In this document: piece after piece, positions 12,279-22,086 of the stretch
Layout: each line of letters starts with the position of its first letter
Position numbering within the stretch: the stretch's first letter is position 1
Source of the DNA: Ptiloglossa arizonensis
Taxonomy: Eukaryota > Arthropoda > Insecta > Hymenoptera > Colletidae
Assembly (NCBI RefSeq): GCF_051014685.1
Contig: NW_027478596.1
Coordinates: 682,001 to 746,000, forward strand
DNA length: 64,000 nucleotides
Direction: 5' to 3'
Notes under the pieces: generated by a model
Told to the model about the DNA's origin: nothing
The model's input: the letters and a program-made list of their open reading frames with translations, nothing else
Database searches by the model: none
Made by a program: the position numbers and the translations under genes

Positions 12279-13092
12279 CGAAACGGAGAAACGGAGAAAC
12301 GGAGAAACGATGAAAAGAAGGAAGAAACGGAGAAACGAAGAAAGAAACGGAGAAATGAAGAAAGAAACGAAGAATCGAAGAAAGAAACGGAGAAACGAAG
12401 AAATAAACCGCGAAACGGAGAAAGAAACGGAGAAACGAAGAAAGAAACAGAGAAACGAACAAAGAAACGCAGAAACGAAGAATGAAACGGAGAAACGAAG
12501 AAATAAACGGAGAAATGAAGAAAGATACGGAGAAACAAAGAAAGAAACGGAGAAACGAACAAAGACACGGAGAAACGAAGAAATAAACGGAGAAATGAAG
12601 AAAGATACGGAGAAACAAAGAAAGAAACGGAGAAACGAACAAAGATACGGAGAAACGTACAAAGAAACTGAGAAACGAAGAATGAAACGGAGAAACGAAG
12701 AAAGAAACGGAGAAATAAATGGAGAAACGAAGATATAAACGGAGAAACGAAGAAAGAAACGGAGAAACGAACAAAGAAACGGAGAAACGAAGAAAGAAAC
12801 GGAGAAACGAAGAAAGAAACGGAGAAACGAAGAAAGAAACGGAGAAATAAATGGAGAAACGAAGAAGTAAAGGGAGAAACGAAGAAAGAAACGGAGAAAC
12901 AAAAAAAGAAACGGAGAAACGGAGAAATAAATGGAGAAACGAAGAAATAAACGGAGAAACGAAGAAAGAAACGGAGAAACAAAGAAAGAAACGGAGTAAC
13001 GAACAAAGAAACGGAGAAACGAACAAAGAAAGTGAGAAACGAACAAAGAAACGGAGAAACGAACACAGAAACGGAGAAACGAACAATGAAAC
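12279..13092 (+). repeat. Minisatellite array 2, purine half
   Basis: Tandem 20-bp words of the same CGGAGAAA/CGAAGAAAGAAA family as array 1, starting immediately after the nad2 junction at 12278 and running to the polarity switch. Words with AACAAAGAAAC become common near the right end. Confidence 0.93.
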
Positions 13093-14169
13093 GTTTCTCC
13101 GTTTCTCCGTTTCTCGGTTTCTCCGTTTCTCCGTTTCTCCGTTTCTCGGTGTCACCGTTTCTCCGTTTCTCCGTTTCTCGGTTTCCCCGTTTCTCCGTTT
13201 CTCCGTTTCTCGGTTTCTCCGTTTCTGCGTTTCTCGATTTCTCCGTTTCTCCGTCTCTCGGTTTCTCCGTTTCTCGGTTTCTCCGTTTCTCCGTTTCTGG
13301 GGTTTTCCGTTTTTCTGTTTCTCCGTTTCACCGTTTCTTGTTCGTTTCTCCATTTATTTCTCCGATTCTCCGTTTCTTTTTTCGTTTCTCCGTTTCTTTC
13401 TTCGTTCCTTCGTTTCTTTCTTTGTTTCTCCGTTTCTTTCATCGTTTCTCCGTTTCTTTCTTCGTTCCTCCGTTTCTTTCTTCGATTCTCCGTTTATTCT
13501 TCGTTTCTCCATTTATTTCTCCGATCTACGTTTCTTTGTTCGTATCTCCGTTTCTTTGTTCGATTCTCCGTTTATTTGTTCGTTTCTCTATTTCTTTGTT
13601 CGTTTCTCCGTTTCTTTGTCGTTTCTTCGTTTCTTTGTTCGTTTCTCCGTTTCTTTGTTCGTTTCTCCGTGTCTTTGTTCGTTTCTCCGTTTCCTTCTTC
13701 GTTTCTTCGTTTCTTTCTTCGTTTCTCCATTTATTTCTCCGTTTCTCCGTTTCTTTCTTCGTTTCTCCGTTTCTTTGTTCGTTTCTTCGTTTCTTTGTTC
13801 GTTTCTCCGTTTCCCCGTTTCTTTCTTCGTTTGTCCGTTTCTTTGTTCGTTTCTCTGTTTGTTTCTTCGTTTCACCATTTATTTCTCCGTTTCTCTGTTT
13901 CTTTGTTCGTTTCTCCGTTTCTTTCTTCGTTTCTCCGTTTCTTTCTTCGTTTCTCCGTTTCTTTCTTCGTTTCCGCGTTTCTTTCTTCGTTTCTGCGTTT
14001 CTTTGTTCGTTTCTCTGTTTCTTTCTTCGTTTCTCCGTTTCTTTCTCCGTTTCTCGGTTTATTTCTTCGTTTCTCCGTTTCTTTCTTCGTTTCTTCGTTT
14101 CTTTCTTCACTTCTCCGTTTCTTTCTTCGTTTCTCCGCTTCTTCCTTCGTTCATCGTTTCTCCGTTTCG
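13093..14169 (-). repeat. Minisatellite array 2, pyrimidine half
   Basis: The array flips orientation inside the perfect 10-bp palindrome GAAACGTTTC (13088-13097). It continues as 8-bp TTTCTCCG/TTTCTCGG words to about 13330, then as 20-bp pyrimidine words to 14150. It ends with TTTCTCCGTTTCG directly against the nad2 sequence at 14170. Confidence 0.93.
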
Positions 14170-14211
14170 ATTAAATGATTATAATATTTATAATTTCTAT
14201 TATAAATCTGT

Positions 14212-14886
14212 TGATCTATAGTTAAATTTGACACTAATACTCTAAATACATATTTAATATATTTTTTAATCTCCTTAGCCTCCAGAAGAATTTTATTTAT
14301 ACTATTTACTATATATAATAATTTACACAGAATCGGAAATAAATCTAATTATTTATTTATAATAATAATTTTTTTTTCACTTATCTTAAAAATTGGGATG
14401 TACTCTTTAAATGTTCGATTCATTTCTTTAATTTATTCATTAAATTGAATTAATCCATTCTTTATAATAACTTTAATAAAATTAATCCCTATAATTATTA
14501 TAGAACTCGTATTAAAATTTATTATTGAAATTTATTTTATTTGCCTAATTAATGTAACTATTGCCCCTATCATTTGCTTAAATAGAAAATCAATCAAAAT
14601 AATTATAGGATATTCATCTGTTATACAAACATCTATTATAGTTATTTTATTAATAATTAACAAAGATACATCTTTAACATATTTCATTTTATACTCAATA
14701 ATTATTATGTACACAAATTTCCCACGTATAGCACTCTTTATACTGAAATGAATCGTCCTAGAAACATTAATAAATTCAAGAATAAAATTTATACTTTTAA
14801 TAATTGTGTATCTTTTTATAAGATTAATTACATCATGAAATTATTTAAATATATCCTTCTTATATTTTTTCCCTTCAATTAAATAA
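14212..14886 (+). pseudogene. nad2: nad2, 3' portion, frame intact (NUMT)
   Basis: NADH dehydrogenase subunit 2 is a membrane subunit of respiratory complex I. Under the invertebrate mitochondrial code 224 codons read without interruption to TAA at 14884-14886. The segment starts near the LKYFLIQ-x-LAS-like region (NTYLMYFLISLAS), continues through the LKIGMYSLN region (LKIG-x-x-PFHFW in better-conserved relatives) and ends FFPSIK. The N-terminal third is missing, because the sequence is cut by minisatellite at 14170. Under the nuclear code it contains TGA stops, so it cannot be expressed as this protein from the nucleus. Two further partial copies lie at 10011-10229 and 11541-12278. The frame's preservation suggests a fairly recent transfer or chance survival. 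Confidence 0.82.
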
Positions 14887-15004
14887 AAAATATATAACTA
14901 AATTAACCTTAATTTTCTAAACTATTATCTATTTATAACTTTTTTAATATTTATATTTATATTTATGATCTACTGGTTATATTAATTTTTAGCATAATTA
15001 ATAT
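14887..15004. other. nad2-cox1 spacer with no recognisable trnW/trnC/trnY
   Basis: Insect mitochondrial genomes usually carry trnW, trnC and trnY here. I can see only 118 bp of AT-rich sequence without a convincing cloverleaf or the anticodons TCA, GCA or GTA in a plausible stem. These tRNAs are either degenerate or were rearranged in the donor genome. Confidence 0.5.
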
Positions 15005-16531
<1,527 letters not shown>

Positions 16532-16533
<2 letters not shown>

Positions 16534-16589
16534 TATGGCAGATTAGTGCATGAATTTAAAATTCATTTATAAAATTTAATATTTTTATT
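16532..16589 (+). tRNA. trnL2: trnL2 (UAA), NUMT copy, short
   Basis: The segment AATATGGCAGATTAGTGCA is the highly conserved 5' half of insect mitochondrial tRNA-Leu(UUR). The anticodon arm GAATTTAAAATTC carries TAA. It overlaps the cox1 stop codon and sits between cox1 and cox2 as in ancestral insects. It is only about 58 nt because the T-arm region appears shortened, so it is probably a degenerate copy. Confidence 0.75.
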
Positions 16590-16593
16590 GAAA

Positions 16594-17276
16594 ATGTCCC
16601 ATTGAAAAATAATTAATTTCCAAGACCCCAATTCGCCATATGCCGATAATTTAAATCTTTTTCACAACTTCACAATAATTATAATAATTATAATCTCTTC
16701 ATTAACTCTAATAATTATATTAGATATTTTTACTAATAAATTTATCAATCGATTTTTACTTAAAAATCATCATATTGAAATTGTATGAACTTTACTCCCA
16801 ATAATAATTTTAGGAGTAATTGCACTTCCTTCTTTAAAAACCCTATATTTTATTGATGAACTATGAATACCGTATACTTAACAATCAAATCAATTGGGCA
16901 CCAATAATATTGATCCTATGAATACCCAGAATTTAATAATTTAAATTTTGACTCCTATATAGATAAAGATTTAAATAATATTTACATTTTTCGTCTCCTA
17001 GACGTAGATAATCGAATAATTATTCCATCTAATACACTAATTCGAATATTAACAACATCAAACGACGTAATTCACTCTTGAACTGTTCCGTCTTTAGGCT
17101 TAAAAATAGACTCAGTACCAGGGCGAATTAACCAAATAAATTTAATTACTAATCGACCTGGAGTATTTTTCGGACAATGTTCTGAAATCTGCGGAGCTAA
17201 TCACAGATTTATGCCAATTGTTGTGGAAAGAACTAATTATTCAAACTTTATTAATTGAATTAACAACCAAAATTAA
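16594..17276 (+). pseudogene. cox2: cox2, broken (NUMT)
   Basis: Cytochrome c oxidase subunit II, which accepts electrons from cytochrome c at its CuA site. The N-terminal part reads in frame from ATG (MSHWKMINFQD) through EIVWTLLPMMILG and LYFIDEL. A one-base deletion near 16860-16866 then shifts the frame. In the restored frame the sequence LTIKSIGHQ is followed by TAA (16905-16907), where a Trp TGA is expected before YWSYEYPEF. Downstream the CuA-binding segment [13 protein letters not shown] is intact, and the gene ends NNQN-TAA at 17276. One deletion plus one G-to-A nonsense change mark it as a pseudogene. Confidence 0.92.
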
Positions 17277-17314
17277 ATTTTAACCTACTTATATAATATT
17301 TAATTAAATCAAAT

Positions 17315-17380
17315 CATTAGATGTCTGACAAAAGAATTGATATTTTAAATCAAATTATAGTAATAAATTACTTCTAATGA
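17315..17380 (+). tRNA. trnK: trnK (UUU), NUMT copy
   Basis: The 7-bp acceptor stem CATTAGA/TCTAATG closes the gene, with discriminator A. The anticodon arm TTGAT-ATTTTAA-ATCAA gives anticodon TTT, and the D and T arms are short. It lies directly downstream of cox2, the ancestral trnK position. Most insects use CTT here, and TTT occurs in some lineages. Confidence 0.75.
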
Positions 17381-17395
17381 TTAAATAAACCTAAT

Positions 17396-17459
17396 AAAAA
17401 TTAGTTAAATCTATAACATTAAATTGTCATTTTAAAATTATTACAAAATAATATTTTTG
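17396..17459 (+). tRNA. trnD: trnD (GUC), NUMT copy
   Basis: AAAAATTAGTTAAATCTATA closely resembles the 5' half of insect mitochondrial trnD. The anticodon arm TTAAA-TTGTCAT-TTTAA shows GTC, and the 3' strand ATATTTTTG pairs with the A-rich 5' end. It occupies the ancestral trnK-trnD-atp8 position. Confidence 0.78.
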
Positions 17460-17460
17460 T

Positions 17461-17520
17461 CATAAAATAAAATAAATATAATTTGATTTTTAATCAAATT
17501 AAAAACTTACCTTCTTATGA
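17461..17520 (+). tRNA. tRNA-like sequence with UUU anticodon (possible second trnK)
   Basis: A further 60 nt between trnD and atp8 can fold with CATAA at the start and TTATG at the end. It has a clear anticodon arm TTTGA-TTTTTAA-TCAAA, giving TTT (lysine). The D and T arms are poor. It could be a second lysine tRNA, a decayed duplicate, or a hairpin in the intergenic region. Its last bases overlap the atp8 start. Confidence 0.4.
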
Positions 17521-17696
17521 AAATATATATACATTTCATCCCTCAAATAATACCCCTTCACTGATCATCTTTATATTTAACTATTCTAATCTTATTAATT
17601 ATTATACTTTCAAATATTTATTTTATCAACATTAATAAAATAAAATTATTGACAATACAAAAATTTTACCTGAATAATTGAACAAATATATGATAA
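17517..17696 (+). pseudogene. atp8: atp8, frame intact (NUMT)
   Basis: ATP synthase subunit 8, a small membrane protein of the F0 stalk. It reads 59 codons from ATG (17517) to TAA (17694-17696) with the invertebrate code. It has the diagnostic IPQMMPLHW start, one hydrophobic segment (LYLTILILLIIML) and a short, positively charged tail ending WTNMW. TGA codons would stop nuclear translation. It abuts atp6 without the usual 7-nt overlap. With no disabling change it looks functional in isolation, but its setting among broken neighbours argues for a NUMT copy. Confidence 0.8.
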
Positions 17697-18363
17697 ATGA
17701 TATCAAACTTATTTTCTATTTTTGACCCATCGAAAAGAAATAATTTATCATTAAATTGATTTAGACTTACACTGCCATTCATTTTTATCCCAATAAAATT
17801 TTGAGTTCTAAATTCACGATATCAAACATTTTGAAACATATATTTAAAATTTTTACACTCAGAATTTAAAATCTTGACAAAAAAAAACTTTACTAAAAAT
17901 TTACTAATCTGTAACAGACTTATATTTATAATCCTATTTTTTAATTTTTTAGGATTATTCCCATACATTTTTACCCCTTCAAGACATGTATCAATTAATT
18001 TATCTATATCATTATTTATATGAATTAGATTTATAATTTTTGGGTGGACTATCAATGCTAAAAAAATATTGATTCATCTAGTACCAAGAAATACCCCCTT
18101 TATATTAATAAATTATATAGTATTAATTGAAACAATTAGAAACATTATTCGACCCTGAACATTAACTATTCGATTAACAGCTAATATACTAGCAGGGCAT
18201 CTTCTACTATCTTTATTAGGCTCAACTGTTAGAAAATTTCTAATTTGGATACCTTTTACAATTTTAATTCAAAACATATTATTTATTTTAGAAATTTCGG
18301 TCTCCTTAATTCAAATATACGTATTTATTATTTTATTAACCCTATATTTTAATGAATCAAATT
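17697..18363 (+). pseudogene. atp6: atp6, frame intact (NUMT)
   Basis: ATP synthase subunit a, which forms the proton half-channels against the c-ring. It starts ATG at 17697, immediately after the atp8 stop, with MMSNLFSIFDPS. About 222 codons are open under the mitochondrial code. The essential arginine helix is visible as LTIRLTANMLAGHLL, and the C-terminal helix as YVFIILLTLYFNESN. The stop is incomplete (T at 18363, TA overlapping the cox3 ATG), as is common where mitochondrial transcripts are completed by polyadenylation. No disabling mutation was seen. Confidence 0.85.
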
Positions 18364-19149
18364 ATGAAAATATTTACGCATCCTTACCACATAGTTACCC
18401 CAAGACCATGACCTTTAATTACTTCTATAAATATTATAAATTTATTTATAAGATTAATTTTATTCACAAATTCAAAACTTTTTACCTTATTAGTAACAAA
18501 TCCATTTATATTAATTACTTGCTTATCATTATGATGACGTGATACCATTCGAGAAAGAACATTTCAAGGATTTCACTCTCAATCAATTCATTCTATATTA
18601 AAAATAAGTATATTATTATTTATTATTTCTGAACTAGTTTTCTTTATTTCTTTTTTTTGGACATATATTCATAACTCAATTTCCCCAAGAATTGAACTAG
18701 GTATAAATTGACCCCCTACATCAACTAAAATACTAAATCCATTTGATATCCCATTATTAAATTCTATCATTTTAATTTCCTTCGGATTTACATTAACCTT
18801 AAGGCATAATTTTCTTTCGTTAGAAAATAAAATTTATAGAAAAATTTATCTTTTATACACATGATTATTAAGTATAATTTTTATAAGTCTTCAATTTAAT
18901 GAATATAAACAATCTTCTTTTTCTATAAATGATGGGATTTTTGGATCAATTTTTTACATAGCAACAGGATTCCATGGATTACATGTTTTAATTGGGGGCT
19001 TTATATTATCAATTATTATAATTCGAATAAATAATAATCACTTTTCTTCAATTCGTCATTTTAATTTTACAGCTGCTATCTGATTCTGACATTTTGTAGA
19101 TGTTGTATGATTATTTCTATATATAATAATTTACTGATGAATATATTAA
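18364..19149 (+). pseudogene. cox3: cox3, frame intact (NUMT)
   Basis: Cytochrome c oxidase subunit III, a seven-helix non-catalytic core subunit. It reads from ATG (MKMFTHPYHMVTPSPWPL) to TAA at 19147-19149, 261 codons with no interruption in the invertebrate code and the usual length for insects. Recognisable blocks are [36 protein letters not shown]-like MATGFHGLHVLIG and FHFVDVVW-like WHFVDVVWLF. It is the best-preserved gene of the insertion. The trnG that normally follows it is absent from the next 80 bp. Confidence 0.88.
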
Positions 19150-19229
19150 TATAAAATAAATATAATAAATAATTATATTTAACTTATAATTAAATTTTTA
19201 TTGTTTAAATATATTTAAAACGGATTCAT

Positions 19230-19574
19230 ATTTTCATTAAAATAATAATTATTCTAATTATTCCCATAATTATTTTTATTGCAAATCACTTATTTTCATT
19301 AACCAATTTTAAAAATCGCGAAAAAATTTCTCCTTTCGAATGTGGATTTGACCCACTATCAGAAAATCGCCTACCATTTTCCATTAATTTTTATTTAATT
19401 GCTTTAATCTTTTTAATTTTCGATATCGAAATTATTATATATTAATTGTTCCTATAATCACTACTCTTAATAAATATTATGAAATAACCACTTTTTATTC
19501 TTTTATTTCTATCATCTGAATTCCACTATTGACCCTCTGACTAGAATGATACATAAAATTTCTAAAATGACACT
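19230..19574 (+). pseudogene. nad3: nad3, frameshifted (NUMT)
   Basis: NADH dehydrogenase subunit 3 of complex I. The conserved loop SPFECGFDP followed by [22 protein letters not shown] is present, so the identity is secure. Just after FDIEII, near 19440, one base is missing and the frame continues as LIVPMITT and then WLEWYMKFLKW. The start is uncertain among three in-frame ATT codons (19224, 19230, 19236). The end is probably an incomplete T stop against trnN. A single indel disables an otherwise normal-length gene. Confidence 0.87.
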
Positions 19575-19640
19575 TTAATTGAAACCAAAATAGAGGTAAA
19601 TTATTGTTAATAATTTCATTAAATTAAATCTCCAATTAAT
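19575..19640 (+). tRNA. trnN: trnN (GUU), NUMT copy
   Basis: TTAATTGAAACCAAAATAGA matches the typical 5' half of insect trnN. The acceptor stem TTAATTG/CAATTAA is perfect, and the anticodon arm TTATTGTTAATAA shows GTT. In the ancestral order trnA and trnR would come first; here trnN directly follows nad3. Confidence 0.85.
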
Positions 19641-19653
19641 TGCATATTGTACT

Positions 19654-19720
19654 ATATATTGTAGTATAATACAATATAATTAATTTCGAATTAATAGCTT
19701 GATTTAATAAATCATATATA
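19654..19720 (+). tRNA. trnR: trnR-like (UCG), near-duplicate of the next tRNA
   Basis: The anticodon arm ATTAA-TTTCGAA-TTAAT gives TCG (arginine), with an AT-repeat acceptor stem. Outside the anticodon it is almost the same sequence as the following trnG (shared AGTATAATA, ATATAATTAATTTC, AATTAATAGCTTGATTTAA). It is either trnR recruited from a duplicated trnG or a duplicate that changed its anticodon. Confidence 0.6.
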
Positions 19721-19769
19721 TATATAGTATAATAAAATATAATTAATTTCCAATTAATAGCTTGATTTA

Positions 19770-19784
<15 letters not shown>
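19717..19784 (+). tRNA. trnG: trnG (UCC), relocated
   Basis: The anticodon arm ATTAA-TTTCCAA-TTAAT gives TCC (glycine), and the 5' part (ATATATAGTATAATA) resembles insect trnG. Its normal place is between cox3 and nad3; here it lies after trnN. The 3' acceptor strand merges into a TA microsatellite, so the exact end is uncertain. Confidence 0.6.

Positions 19785-19832
<48 letters not shown>
19772..19832. repeat. (TA)n microsatellite in the NUMT
   Basis: About 60 bp of uninterrupted TA dinucleotide directly after the trnG-like gene. It may be an expansion of the AT acceptor stem. After it, 19833-19940 holds a third partial echo of the trnG/trnR 5' end (ATATATAGTATAATAAAAT near 19868) but no further tRNA that I can fold. 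Confidence 0.9.
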
Positions 19833-19835
<3 letters not shown>

Positions 19836-19940
19836 TATACACCAATTTGGAGAGATATTTATTAATATATATAGTATAATAAAATCATTGATTTATCTTT
19901 ATACTGAAAATATAATATTTTTATAAACCATATAAACTTC

Positions 19941-20000
19941 GGTATTAGTTAAATTATAAAACTTAATTTGCTATTAAAAATCAATAATAAAATTATACCT
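19941..20000 (+). tRNA. trnA: trnA-like (UGC), NUMT copy
   Basis: GGTAT at the start pairs with ATACC at the end. The D-arm GTTAAATTATAAAAC and the anticodon arm TTAA-TTTGCTA-TTAA resemble insect trnA, with TGC centred in a seven-base loop. The base after the anticodon is T, where A is normal. trnS1 with GCT was considered, but the stem register favours alanine. Confidence 0.55.
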
Positions 20001-20015
20001 ATATTTTCATAATTC

Positions 20016-20073
20016 AGAAATAAAATGATTTTAATCATTTTAAAAGAATTAGAAATTCTTTTATTTTATTTCT
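20016..20073 (-). tRNA. trnS1: trnS1 (UCU), minority strand
   Basis: On the minus strand the acceptor AGAAATA pairs with TATTTCT. There is no D-arm, as usual for this tRNA. The anticodon arm is AAGAA-TTTCTAA-TTCTT with TCT, and the T-arm is AATGAT-TAAA-ATCATT. The ancestral insect trnS1 is on the plus strand with GCT, so both strand and anticodon are derived. Confidence 0.6.
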
Positions 20074-20139
20074 GTCTAAAAATACAAAATATGCATTATC
20101 CTAATATTTCAATATTATACTGTTTAAGCTATTTAAACA
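20073..20139 (-). tRNA. trnF: trnF (GAA), NUMT copy
   Basis: On the minus strand TGTTTAA pairs with TTAGACA, followed by the typical AATAGCTTAAAC D-arm and an anticodon stem enclosing GAA (TAATAT-TGAA-ATATTA). The anticodon loop appears one base short. It lies next to the nad5 3' end, its ancestral position. Confidence 0.8.
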
Positions 20140-21736
20140 ATACAAATTTAATAAAAACATCCCTATCAAAAATAAAATATACCACACTATTATATTAATA
20201 ATATTAAATTTTACCCCTTCAATTAATTTTCTTAATCTTACTAATCAATAAATATTTAAACCATAAATTAATTCAAATCACCCGTTTTCAACACAAACTT
20301 CATATTTATACACTATATTAAATAAATATCCATAAGAATTTAAAAAAAAATAATTTAAACAAAATATTCTTATAATAAATTTTAATAATTTAACTGAATT
20401 AATATTTAATTTTAATCCTTTATTAAAAATTCCTCTTAATAAATAACCAACTAGATATAATTTTAACACTATATACATATCAATCCCCTCCACAGGAGTA
20501 ACACACATTCACATAAATATATTTATAAATATTCATCCATAAAAAAATATAAATAGTAATATTATAACTATAGACCTTACCATATAACTATTTTTCCCCA
20601 AATTTACTAAAGGTCTAAAATTTAATTCTTTATTAAATAAAACCCAACTAATCAAACGAATTGTATAAGAAATAGTCAAAAAAGTAGAGATATATTTAAA
20701 TTAAATAGAGATTATAAATAAATTATATTTTTCCATACAAAAATATTCTAAAAATATATCTTTAGAATAAAATCCAGACGAAAAAGGAAACCCTACCAAA
20801 TTCAATAAACACAAAATCATAATTATCCTCTTTATAGGAAAAATTTTAACTAAACCGCCATATTTCCGCATATCTTGATTTCCTATTATTCAAGGGATAA
20901 AATCCCCTGTACATATAAATATATTAGATTTAAATAAAGCATGCACAATTAAATGAAAAAAAGCCAAATCTCGGTACCCTAATCTCAAAATTATTAGAAT
21001 AAACCCTAATTGACTCAAAGTAGAAAAAGCAATAATTTTTTTAAAATCATACTCAAAATTTGCTATTAAAAATATATATTACACATTATAATTATATTTC
21101 TATATCGATTTAGTAAATAAACTGCTGCAGTAACTAAAGTTGAAGAATGAACTAAAGAAGAAACAGGGGTAGGAGCAGTTATCGCAGCACGTAATCAAGA
21201 AGAAAACGGTATTTGAGTTCTTTTAGTTATTCCACAAATTAATAATATCAAAATCATACAGCCTCCTATTCTATCAATCAATATATATCCCCAAGAACCC
21301 CTAACTGAAGCCAAAACAATTAAAATTAATAAACACACATCACCTACTCGATTATATAAAACCAATAAGTTACCAAACAAAATGAAATTAATACTAAACC
21401 ATCCCATCCAACTAAAATACTTAAAATTCTAGGCCTTATAATTATAATACATATAGATATAATAAATAATAATAACATATATTTATACCGATCAATATAT
21501 ATATATCACCCTCTATATATCCAACCCTATAAATTACAATCATCAATGAAATTAATAAAACTACTCCTAAATATATTAAACTCATAAAATCCAAATAAAT
21601 TAAAAAATTTAATTTTATCCTATTTAAATTTATTAAAATCACTCCATAATGAAATCAATCTTTGTCACATAAAAATATAAACTTAAAAATATAAAACTCA
21701 CACTATTAATAAATACTAAAATAAAACTATATAAAA
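20140..21736 (-). pseudogene. nad5: nad5, several breaks (NUMT)
   Basis: NADH dehydrogenase subunit 5, a proton-pumping antiporter-like subunit of complex I. On the minus strand the gene starts near 21736 (MNFFLYSFILVFINS). Conserved blocks are LVGWDGLVLISFCLV, NRVGDVCLLI, MPFSSWLRAAMTAPTPVS, LVHSSTLVTAAVYLL and LVGFPFSSGFYSKD. Disablements: a one-base loss near 21640, another near 21495, a deletion of roughly 40 bp near 21370 that removes the YYQN-x-x-SYNAG segment, a frameshift near 21070, and TAA at 20701-20703 (after YNLFMISI). It is the most damaged gene of the insertion. Small errors in my manual frame tracking are possible. Confidence 0.88.
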
Positions 21737-21748
21737 AAAAATTCATAA

Positions 21749-21809
21749 TTTAAAATAAAATTTATACCTTTGATTCCACAAATCAATAATTTTAATAAAC
21801 TATTTCAAC
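21749..21809 (-). tRNA. trnH: trnH (GUG), NUMT copy
   Basis: On the minus strand GTTGAAATAGTTTATTAAAA leads into the anticodon arm TTGAT-TTGTGGA-ATCAA with GTG. It is located between nad5 and nad4 as in most insects. The acceptor stem has mismatches, so the gene is probably decaying. Confidence 0.75.
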
Positions 21810-22086
21810 TTAATTATAAAACAATACTATATCTAAAAATATAAAATTTAAAGGGATTCAATGTATTAAAACTATTATACAATTAAATACTGAATAGTTA
21901 TTTATATACTTGTAAAAATAATTACCTTTCCCATGAAAAATATAAATAAATATATATATATATTGAATGTAAAAAATTTAAAAAACACACAAATAAAAAT
22001 AAAATTACTAACATTTTCAACAAAATAATTAAATTAATGAATAAAAATACCTCCCCAATTAAATTTAAAGAAATAGGAACTGATCC
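21810..22086 (-). pseudogene. nad4: nad4, 3' end only (NUMT, truncated by minisatellite)
   Basis: On the minus strand the sequence encodes PISLNLIGEVFLFINLI, matching the conserved ND4 block P-x-SLNL-x-GE. It continues through HGKGNYFYKY and ends MHWIPLNFMFLDMVLFYN-stop. One frameshift lies in the TA-rich stretch near 21950. The gene is cut by minisatellite array 3 at about 22086, so only the last roughly 90 codons remain. Confidence 0.78.

Noticed and set aside
14887..15004. trnW, trnC or trnY between nad2 and cox1
   Set aside because: No fold with the right anticodon was convincing; GTA and similar triplets occur without supporting stems.
19833..19940. trnE or trnQ in the tRNA cluster
   Set aside because: The TTC/TTG-type anticodon arms I tried lacked acceptor stems. 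Only a partial echo of the trnG 5' end is visible.
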